A stretch of 6,180 nt of DNA from Candidatus Dormiibacterota bacterium (GTDB taxonomy: Bacteria > Chloroflexota > Dormibacteria > Aeolococcales > Aeolococcaceae): positions 3,594-9,773 of the forward strand of contig PMYJ01000236.1 in NCBI GenBank assembly GCA_003170875.1, written 5' to 3'. The translations under genes and the position numbers were made by a program. The notes beneath the pieces are model-generated. The model did not search any database. It worked only from the letters and a program-made list of their open reading frames with translations, and was not told where the DNA came from. Shown piece by piece: positions 1-5,226 of the stretch. Within the stretch, counting starts at the first letter, position 1. The number at the start of each line of letters is the position of its first letter.

Positions 1-998
1 TCCTGGTCATCGGCGATGCCAACCGCCCAACAATTGACGGCGCCGTCGCAGGTGATGCCAGCCAGCTCGTCGTACTGGCCCGCATTGGGGCTCGAGACAG
101 TCGCCCACGCAGACCCGTCCCACTGCTCAATCAGCGTGTCCGAGAAGTTCGTCCCGGCAGCCCAGCAGCTATCAGCACTGACGCAGCCGACTCCCAAGAG
201 CGAGCCGGCACCGCCGGGGGTGGAGCTGAGGGCCCAGTCGGTGCCGTTCCACTGCTCGATGAGAGGCGCAATGCTGTATTGGTAGGACGTGCCCACGGCC
301 CAGCAGTCGCCAGCGCCGACGCAGGTGACGGCTGCCAGCTCGTTGAACGTGCCCGACCCACCGAAGTCGGCAGAAGCCACTTGCGACCAAGCGGATCCGC
401 TCCACTGCAGCACCAGCGTCTGCTCGGTGGTTCCATTGGAGTAGGCGCCGACCGCCCAGCAGTCGCTGGCGCTGACGCAGGTGACGCCATCCAGCGAGCT
501 GGCGGCGTAAGCGCTCGTACCAGTTCCACTGATCGACCAGGCAGCGCCGTTGTAGCTCTCGATCAGCAGTTGGGGGTTGCCCGCGCCGCTGTTGATGAAA
601 CGCCCGACTGCGAGGCAGTCGCTCGCATTCACACAGGCGATACCGTTGAGGTCGTTGGGGAAGCTCGACGCATTGGGACTGGTGACGATCGACCACGTCG
701 TGCCGTTGAATTGCTCGATCAGCGTTCCGAAGTAGTCTTCGCCCACCGCCCAGCAGTCGGTGGCGCTGACGCAGGCGATGCCGTTGAGGTCATTGGGGAC
801 GGTCGAGCTGGTGTCCGGGCTGCTGACGACTCCCCAGCCATCACCGGTGTCGTGCTCGATGAGGGTCTGCCCTACCAGGCCGGTGTCCGCTCCGCCCACC
901 GCCCAGCAGTCGTCGGGAGAGACGCAGGCGACGCTGTTCAGATTGTCCTCATATGTGAGGTTCGGGCTGGGGACCAGGCTCCATGCGGAGTTCGACAC
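1..998 (-). repeat. Seven tandem ~50-aa repeats with paired cysteines (C-x5-C-W-A-V-G)
   Basis: The repeats are in phase along the secreted protein, with periods of 51, 46, 52, 52, 46 and 45 residues. Six of the seven units keep C-W at the second cysteine; the unit at residue 185 has C-L. The sixth unit ends A-A-G rather than A-V-G. At DNA level the cores at 451-480 and 745-774 differ at only one base in 30, while other units differ more. The array continues beyond the left edge, so the total number of units is unknown. Confidence 0.85.
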
Positions 999-1187
999 GT
1001 TGGTGACCCCGGCGGCCATCGCGGCGCTCGCCGACGTCAGGCCCAGCCCGGAGGCGGCGGCGCCCCCGATCGCCGCGGCGGCAACCATCGCAGCAAGAAG
1101 CATCCGGAATCCTGCAGGGCGGGAGGCATCTCCCCAGGTGGGACTCCCGATCTGGTCCGGCGTGAATTGCCGCTCCGTCCGGCTCAT
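1..1187 (-). CDS. Secreted CWAVG-repeat protein, probable beta-propeller (3' end outside window)
   Basis: This minus-strand frame is open from an ATG at 1187 to the left edge, giving 395 residues with no stop, so the protein is partial. A strong ribosome binding site (GGAGG, 8 bases before the ATG) fixes the start. The N-terminus has a charged stretch of about 28 residues, then a hydrophobic Ala/Gly-rich segment (about 29-57, starting FRMLLAAMVAAAA). This looks like a signal peptide with an unusually long n-region, ending near SASA or AMA. From about residue 64 come seven repeats of 45-52 residues: L-x-G-[IV]-x-C-V-S-A-x-D-C-W-A-V-G, a variable loop, T-L-I-E-Q-W-x-G-x-x-W and S-P-N. The first Cys of each unit is at 88, 139, 185, 237, 289, 335 and 380. 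Such repeats occur in large exported proteins of actinobacteria and Chloroflexi. The unit length and apparent strands fit a beta-propeller blade, but the fold is inferred. No catalytic motif is visible and the substrate or partner is unknown. Confidence 0.85.
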   Translation of the reverse strand, partial: MSRTERQFTPDQIGSPTWGDASRPAGFRMLLAAMVAAAAIGGAAASGLGLTSASAAMAAGVTNVSNSAWSLVPSPNLTYEDNLNSVACVSPDDCWAVGGADTGLVGQTLIEHDTGDGWGVVSSPDTSSTVPNDLNGIACVSATDCWAVGEDYFGTLIEQFNGTTWSIVTSPNASSFPNDLNGIACVNASDCLAVGRFINSGAGNPQLLIESYNGAAWSISGTGTSAYAASSLDGVTCVSASDCWAVGAYSNGTTEQTLVLQWSGSAWSQVASADFGGSGTFNELAAVTCVGAGDCWAVGTSYQYSIAPLIEQWNGTDWALSSTPGGAGSLLGVGCVSADSCWAAGTNFSDTLIEQWDGSAWATVSSPNAGQYDELAGITCDGAVNCWAVGIADDQ

Positions 1188-1195
1188 CTCAGCAT

Positions 1196-1200
1196 CCTCC
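1196..1200 (-). promoter_or_regulatory. Ribosome binding site GGAGG for the CWAVG-repeat gene
   Basis: Read on the minus strand, the sequence is GGAGGATGCTGAGATG. GGAGG lies 8 bases before the ATG at 1187, an ideal distance. Another ATG (1193-1195) touches the Shine-Dalgarno and is too close to be used. This site decides the start of the repeat protein. Confidence 0.75.
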
Positions 1201-1271
1201 AGCTTGCGCCTCAGGGTTGTCCGGTGGGCAACCGCGGCCCTCTCCGACACTGCCCGTTCGCGCAGCCCCCG

Positions 1272-1302
1272 GGGCACCGGTACCTCATGAAACGCGGTGC
1301 CC
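1272..1302 (-). terminator. Candidate hairpin terminator after the G1 peptidase gene
   Basis: A perfect 8-bp inverted repeat (GGGCACCG / CGGTGCCC on the minus strand, arms 1295-1302 and 1272-1279) encloses a 15-base loop. It begins about 10 bases after the peptidase stop codon at 1312-1314. No U-tract follows, so a canonical rho-independent terminator is not shown. Tractless hairpins are often proposed as terminators in high-GC actinobacteria. It could equally attenuate read-through into the downstream repeat gene. The remaining 70 bases of the 124-base gap show no clear promoter. Confidence 0.35.
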
Positions 1303-1311
1303 GCAGGATGG

Positions 1312-3378
1312 TTACTGGAACCAGCCGGCGACGTCGACGACGGCGTTGATGGTGCCGAGGGAGTTGTAGAGGTCGACGGCCCCTGCGTTGCCCCCGGTGG
1401 TGGCCAGCTGCACGATCACCAGGTTCGGGGTGTTCTGGTTGGCATTGACGTTGAGGTCACTGGCGGTGGGCAGGGAGACGTTGGCCGGGTAGAGGGTGAA
1501 GTACGTCTCGGAGCTCCCCGACACGGCGGTGACATTGGCGATCACCGCCAGCGGCGGGCTGCTGCCGCCAGGAGTCGGGAAGCCGTCCGCCCCTGCCACC
1601 GGAATGATGCGGGTTCCACCGGGGCCGAGGCTGGTGCCCGAGCACTCGGTCGTGTAGCCGACGGAGGCGACGCTACGCGTGTCGCAGATGCGCGTCGGTG
1701 CGACCGCGTAGAAGTGGGCGCCGGGGGCGCTCTCACTGCCGTTTCCGAACCAGCCGTTGATATCCAGGATGAAGTTGATGGAGCCCAGGGAGTTGTAGAC
1801 GCAGACGTCCTGGTCGGGGCTGAGCGGGACGATCACCCGATTCGGCAGGTTGGTCTGGGCGTTGACATTGAGATTGGAGAAAGCAGGGGTACCGCTCGGG
1901 CAGGCGTCGCCACCGTTCGGGGGGACGACCGAGAGGTAGGTGGGCGAGCTGCCGGAGACGGCCGTCAGGTTGACGGCGACCGCGGCGGCGTCAGTGGTGG
2001 GCACCGACCCGGTGCAGGAGGGGTCGCCGGTGGGGCAGCCGGAGACGACCACCTTGGTCCACAGGCCCTGGCCGAGAGCGCTCCCCGAACACGCGGTGCC
2101 CGAGCCGGTGCGAGTGTCGCAGATGCGCAGCGGGGTGATGGGGTGGAAGAGACCGGGGACCGATGACCCCGAGGCGGCGGCGAAGTACCCCTGCACGTCG
2201 ACCGCCACGTTGATGGAGCCGAGGGAGTTGTAGATGGAGACCTGGCCCCCCGAACCCAGGGGGACGACCACCAGGTTGGCCTGGTTGGTCTGGGCGGACA
2301 CGTTGAGGTTGGAGGCGGTGGGCACGGCATTGCCGGCCGGGAAGACCGTGAGGAAGGTGCCGGCCGTACCGCTGATGGCGGTGACGTTGAGGACCACGGA
2401 CTGGGCGCCGGAGGGCACCGAATCGATCCCGCTGACCTGGAAGGTCATGGTGCCGCCCTGGCCGAGGACGCCGTCAGACGAGCACTCGGTGCCGGTGCCC
2501 GTGCGCGTGTCACAGATGCGGAACGGCTGCAGTGCCGTGTAGGCGGTCCCTGTGGGCTGCTGGCTCATCGGGAGCAATGGAGGGACGGACCCATAGGCCA
2601 CGTTGAATCCGTCGGTGTCGCCGTCCGGTCCAGAGGGTGTGGAGACGATCGGGCCGCCCGGGTAGGTGAGAAGCATCTCGCCCCCGTCACTGGCGGTGAG
2701 GCCAGGGTTGCCACCGTTGACCGTCCCCGGGTCGAAGGTCATCTCTCCGTAGTCTGCCAGGGTCGAGAGTTCGCAGTCCGGGGCACAGACCTCGGGTCTC
2801 TCCATGATCCACTCCGCCGAGTCCTGCGGCCCGCTGTAAGCCTGGACGGTGCTGAAGTTGATTCCGTCGGTCCTGTCCTGGAGCGCAATCGTCCAGTTGC
2901 CGCCGCTCCCCTCGGTGACACTGGCGCAGACGCTGTCGCCGGGATAGACCGTCCCGAACCTCATCGAATCCGCGGGAAGGATCTCCCACCAGGCGGAGTA
3001 AAAGAGGGAGCCCTCAAACGACTCCTGCGTGGTCCCGGTCTGGATCAGATCGGTGTTGCTGAAACCGTCGATGCCGATCCACGAGGAGGAGAAGGAATCT
3101 GGTGAGCTCACCGGGACCGTGGGCACCAGCCAGCAGCCGGTGACGGCGGAGAAGGCTCCTGAGCTTCCGGTGATGGCGTATCCCGACCAGTTCGTCGAGA
3201 GCCACCCGCTGTTGTCCGTCGAAGTGTTGACTGGGGTCCGCGATGGGGCGGGCATCATCGGCTCGTGCTGGATCAGCGGCGGCGCGGCTGCCGCCACGCC
3301 GGGGACGGCCGCCACCCCGGACGCGGTCACGAGCCCGAGCACCGCTGCGGCGGCGAGCCACCGCGGCCAGCTCCTCAC
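1312..3378 (-). CDS. Secreted G1 family glutamic endopeptidase (eqolisin) with three C-terminal surface repeats
   Basis: The product is 688 residues. The Sec-type signal peptide has two arginines, a hydrophobic core (about 8-31) and an Ala-rich cleavage region near AAAA-PP. Residues about 58-262 match the G1/eqolisin fold (Pfam Peptidase_A4): STNWSGYAIT, then SSSWIGIDG, LIQTGT, YSAWWEI, YPGDSVCASVT and SAEWIMERP. Eqolisins use a catalytic Gln/Glu pair. The likely counterparts are Q113 in LIQTGT and E189 in SAEWIMERP, 76 residues apart (83 in fungal scytalidoglutamic peptidase). Known G1 enzymes are endopeptidases most active at acid pH; activity here is inferred. The remainder (283-688) is three copies of a surface repeat, ending exactly on the last one. 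The start is GTG with no clear Shine-Dalgarno; an in-frame TGA seven codons upstream leaves little choice. A promoter lies about 55 bases upstream. The next gene in this direction is the CWAVG-repeat protein. Confidence 0.88.
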   Translation of the reverse strand: MRSWPRWLAAAAVLGLVTASGVAAVPGVAAAAPPLIQHEPMMPAPSRTPVNTSTDNSGWLSTNWSGYAITGSSGAFSAVTGCWLVPTVPVSSPDSFSSSWIGIDGFSNTDLIQTGTTQESFEGSLFYSAWWEILPADSMRFGTVYPGDSVCASVTEGSGGNWTIALQDRTDGINFSTVQAYSGPQDSAEWIMERPEVCAPDCELSTLADYGEMTFDPGTVNGGNPGLTASDGGEMLLTYPGGPIVSTPSGPDGDTDGFNVAYGSVPPLLPMSQQPTGTAYTALQPFRICDTRTGTGTECSSDGVLGQGGTMTFQVSGIDSVPSGAQSVVLNVTAISGTAGTFLTVFPAGNAVPTASNLNVSAQTNQANLVVVPLGSGGQVSIYNSLGSINVAVDVQGYFAAASGSSVPGLFHPITPLRICDTRTGSGTACSGSALGQGLWTKVVVSGCPTGDPSCTGSVPTTDAAAVAVNLTAVSGSSPTYLSVVPPNGGDACPSGTPAFSNLNVNAQTNLPNRVIVPLSPDQDVCVYNSLGSINFILDINGWFGNGSESAPGAHFYAVAPTRICDTRSVASVGYTTECSGTSLGPGGTRIIPVAGADGFPTPGGSSPPLAVIANVTAVSGSSETYFTLYPANVSLPTASDLNVNANQNTPNLVIVQLATTGGNAGAVDLYNSLGTINAVVDVAGWFQ
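1315..2532 (-). repeat. Three ~120-140-aa C-terminal repeats (R-I-C-D-T-R ... V-D-V-x-G-[YW]-F)
   Basis: The copies cover residues about 283-399, 413-544 and 557-688 of the peptidase. Each begins R-I-C-D-T-R-[TS] and has a second Cys 10-14 residues later. L-G-x-G, L/A-N-V-T-A-[VI]-S-G, S/D-L-N-V-x-A, N-L/R-V-x-V-x-L and Y-N-S-L-G-[ST]-I-N follow, and each copy ends in V/L-D-[VI]-x-G-[YW]-F. This module recurs at the C-terminus of many exported actinobacterial proteins, where it is thought to be a cell-surface or carbohydrate-associated beta domain; its function is not established. The DNA encoding Y-N-S-L-G-[ST]-I-N recurs nearly unchanged at 1346-1370, 1774-1798 and 2209-2233. Confidence 0.85.
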
Positions 3379-3431
3379 GGAGGCGGGATCCGGTCAGACG
3401 TGATGATCGATCGGATTGGCACTGCGCGGCG

Positions 3432-3460
3432 ATTATGGGTGCAGAGGCCGGGGTTGACAA
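3432..3460 (-). promoter_or_regulatory. Sigma70-like promoter for the G1 peptidase gene
   Basis: On the minus strand the sequence reads TTGTCA (3460 to 3455), a 17-base spacer, then CATAAT (3437 to 3432). This is one mismatch from consensus in each hexamer, with the optimal spacing. Transcription would start near 3425, leaving a 5' leader of about 45 bases before the GTG at 3378. AT-rich hexamers of this quality are rare in DNA of this GC content, which supports a real site. No repressor operator was identified with confidence. Confidence 0.6.
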
Positions 3461-3695
3461 GTGCCACGGCACCCCCGCATCTGCCATGTCCTCGCCTCCG
3501 ACCCGGTGGTCGCACCCCTCCGCCAGTTGCAGAAACCGGTCGAGCCGGGTCGAGGCGGCTCCAGGCCGGCCCCGGGTCACGACGCGGCCCGACTGCCTCG
3601 ACCTTCCAGTCGGACGCTCGCCGCGGCCCGTGTCCTTAGAATCGCTTCCGAGCTACGAGAATGTCCTGCCCCAAGCGTACACCCCCCAGATTTCT

Positions 3696-3707
3696 CGCGG
3701 ATCCGCG
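3696..3707. promoter_or_regulatory. Perfect 12-bp palindrome, possible operator
   Basis: CGCGGATCCGCG is its own reverse complement. It lies 45 bases before the GTG of the truncated methyltransferase and about 55 bases after the weak TAGAAT hexamer, so it would fall in the leader of that transcript. Such a short GC-rich palindrome may be chance; no protein is known to me that binds it. Confidence 0.2.
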
Positions 3708-3751
3708 GCGGATGGACGGCCCGCACCTCCCCACCACTCACCGCAACGACC

Positions 3752-4186
3752 GTGAAGATCACTGAGAAGCGACGTCACGCCGCTCGCTGGCTCGCCGGCG
3801 CCGGCATCGAGATCGGGGCGCTTCACAATCCCCTGCCCGTGCCCTGGGCGGTCTCGGTGCGCTACGTGGACCGGCTCCCCGTCGACGACCTGAGGCGGCA
3901 GTATCCGGAGCTCGGCGACGAGCGCCTGGTCCCCATCGATCTGATCGGTGACGCCGAGAACCTGTCAACTCTCGCCAATGACACCCAGGACTTCGTCATC
4001 GTGAACCATCTGCTGGAACATCTTGAGAATCCCCTCCGAGGACTCCAGGAGATGGTGCGCGTGCTGAGGCCGGGAGGCATCCTGTACTTGGCGCTGCCCC
4101 ATCCGCGCGTCACCTTCGACAGGTCATCTGCGTGCGATCCGGAGGAATCGGGGCGGGTCGGGAACTGTAGACTGGCCGCGTGCTGA
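3752..4186 (+). CDS. SAM-dependent methyltransferase, 3'-truncated (probable gene remnant)
   Basis: From GTG 3752 the frame encodes 144 residues. The N-terminal two thirds match a class I methyltransferase family often found beside glycosyltransferases. A variant SAM-binding motif I is E-I-G-A-L-H-N-P-L (20-28), followed by VRYVD (36-40). The motif II region is DFVIVNHLLEHLENP (80-94), and the fifth-strand segment is LRPGGILYLALP (105-116). In this family as I know it, the sequence continues past a (D/x)-[KR]-x-T-F-D motif for roughly 100 more residues. Here resemblance stops at TFDR (121-124), and a Cys/Arg-rich tail runs to a TGA inside the next gene's start. The tail leaves no room for the missing strands, so this looks like a deletion rather than a frameshift, and the product is probably inactive. 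The start has no Shine-Dalgarno. The same frame is open back to a GTG at 3461, but that extension shows no family resemblance. Confidence 0.7.
   Translation: MKITEKRRHAARWLAGAGIEIGALHNPLPVPWAVSVRYVDRLPVDDLRRQYPELGDERLVPIDLIGDAENLSTLANDTQDFVIVNHLLEHLENPLRGLQEMVRVLRPGGILYLALPHPRVTFDRSSACDPEESGRVGNCRLAAC
4168..4180 (+). promoter_or_regulatory. -10 element TAGACT placed for a leaderless transcript
   Basis: TAGACT (4168-4173) fits the actinobacterial TANNNT pattern. It is followed by exactly six bases before the GTG at 4180, so a transcript starting at +1 would begin with the start codon itself. No usable Shine-Dalgarno stands near that GTG: the GGAGGA at 4141-4146 is about 33 bases away. No -35 hexamer is visible, which is common for such promoters. 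The element lies within the tail of the truncated methyltransferase frame. Confidence 0.5.
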
Positions 4187-5226
4187 ACCCTGCCTCCGAG
4201 GGCCCCACGCCGGTTCCCAACGCCGAGGGCGGGATATCTCATCGGCCTCGCGCGGACCAGTACGACGCCTCCTACTACGCCCATTACTACTCCGGCGGTG
4301 ATCGGGTGGCCTACGAGCGGAACGAGCAGTGGCTCGGCTTCTTCGGCGCCGTCGCCACCCGGATCGCGGCCGACCTGGCTCCCGCCAACGCCCTTGACGT
4401 CGGCTGTGCCCATGGCTTCCTGGTCGAGGCGCTCCGCGACCGCGGCATCGACGCCAAAGGCTTCGACGTCTCGGACTTCGCGATCTCACAGGTGCGCGAG
4501 GATGTGCGCCCGCATTGCTGGGTGGGATCGGCCCTCGACCCGATCCCCGGGCACTACGATCTCGTCACCTGCATCGAGGTGCTGGAGCACCTGGAGGAGA
4601 AGGACGCCGACCTGGCGGTGGGGAATATCTGTGCCGTCACCGACGACGTGATCTTCACCTCCACCCCCACCGACTATCGCGAGGAGACGCACGTCAACGT
4701 GCGGCCTCCCGAGTACTGGGCCGGCCTGTTCGCTCGGCACGGCTTTGCTCGCGACCTCGGTTTCGACAGCTCGTTCCTGGCCTGGTGGGGCATGCGCCTT
4801 CGCCGCACCCGAGACCCGTGGCACCGGCTCGCCGTGGATTACGAACGCGAGTGGTGGCGGCTGAATCAGGAGGCCCGCGAGCGCAACGCGATCGTGCTCT
4901 CCCAGCTCGACCGCCAGAATGAGCTGGAGGGGCGCCTTGAGGCCCTAGCGGCGTCCAACGAAGCCGCGACGGCCCGCGTGACCGAGGTGGAAGAGGCGCT
5001 CCAGGAGAGGGTGAACCAGCTCATCGAGAGGGAGAACGAGCTCCGGGAGATGGCCAAGGTGGTGGCCGCGTACGAGGGCAGCTCGGCGTTCCGCATCGCC
5101 AGAAGGATCCGTTCGGTCATGCGGCGTGCTGTTCCCGGCAACCCCCGACGAGGCCGTCCCCCCAAGGGCGACGACCACGGTCGGCAGCGCGAGCGCGACC
5201 CTGAACGCGACGCCGCCCCGAAATGA
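4180..5226 (+). CDS. Class I SAM-dependent methyltransferase with C-terminal coiled coil
   Basis: The product is 348 residues, begins at GTG, and is probably read from a leaderless mRNA. The methyltransferase domain spans about 26-205: D-Q-Y-D-A-S-Y-Y near the N-terminus, motif I ALDVGCAHGF (71-80), the acidic end of strand 2 in GFDVSDFAI (94-102) and motif II YDLVTCIEVLEHLEE (126-140). H-V-N-V-R-P (171-176) and a Trp-rich segment (FLAWWGM) follow. This layout is the Methyltransf_23/11 type seen in surface-glycan clusters; the acceptor is probably a sugar or a glycan-linked group, which is inference. Residues about 222-298 are rich in Glu, Arg, Gln and Leu with heptad-like spacing and predict a coiled coil. 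A basic motif G-S-S-A-F-R ... R-R-A-V-P-G (300-320) and a charged disordered tail complete it. The gene overlaps its upstream neighbour by 7 bases and the downstream glycosyltransferase by 4 (ATGA), so it is likely co-transcribed and translationally coupled with the latter. Confidence 0.85.
   Translation: MLNPASEGPTPVPNAEGGISHRPRADQYDASYYAHYYSGGDRVAYERNEQWLGFFGAVATRIAADLAPANALDVGCAHGFLVEALRDRGIDAKGFDVSDFAISQVREDVRPHCWVGSALDPIPGHYDLVTCIEVLEHLEEKDADLAVGNICAVTDDVIFTSTPTDYREETHVNVRPPEYWAGLFARHGFARDLGFDSSFLAWWGMRLRRTRDPWHRLAVDYEREWWRLNQEARERNAIVLSQLDRQNELEGRLEALAASNEAATARVTEVEEALQERVNQLIERENELREMAKVVAAYEGSSAFRIARRIRSVMRRAVPGNPRRGRPPKGDDHGRQRERDPERDAAPK

Larger units (their letters stand above)
3379..3751. 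other. Divergent intergenic region
   Basis: This stretch of about 370 bases separates the minus-strand peptidase from the plus-strand glycan genes. Its left part holds the peptidase promoter (3432-3460). Its right part holds a weak plus-strand -10-like TAGAAT (3637-3642) without a recognisable -35, and a perfect 12-bp palindrome CGCGGATCCGCG (3696-3707). Open frames cross it on both strands, but their translations are Arg/Pro-rich, resemble no family I know and look like chance frames of GC-rich DNA. No tRNA or riboswitch was seen. Confidence 0.6.

Noticed and set aside
1..998. CRISPR or non-coding tandem array, suggested by recurring GCCCAGCAGTCG.
   Set aside because: The repeats are spaced in multiples of three, lie in one reading frame and encode the protein repeat D-C-W-A; unit spacing and sequence vary as in a coding repeat.
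279..1349. Long plus-strand open frame opposite the secreted repeat protein (356 codons).
   Set aside because: Its translation is Arg/Gly/Ala-rich with no recognisable family, while the opposite strand has a signal peptide, an ideal ribosome binding site and seven in-phase repeats. It is an antisense shadow.
1297..2166. Plus-strand open frame of 289 codons within the peptidase gene.
   Set aside because: It is antisense to the repeat domains and mirrors their periodicity only because the opposite strand is repetitive; it has no motif of its own.
3454..3459. Exact TTGACA on the plus strand, a possible -35 box toward the glycan genes.
   Set aside because: The position 17 bases downstream reads GCATCT, not a -10, and the site overlaps the much better minus-strand promoter.
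3461..3751. N-terminal extension of the truncated methyltransferase (97 more codons from GTG 3461).
   Set aside because: The added residues are Pro/Arg-rich without family resemblance, and homology begins at the VKITEKRRHAARWL segment, so GTG 3752 was preferred.
4100..4186. Frameshift explaining the lost end of the first methyltransferase.
   Set aside because: Only about 60 bases separate the last conserved residue from the next gene, too few to encode the missing part in any frame.
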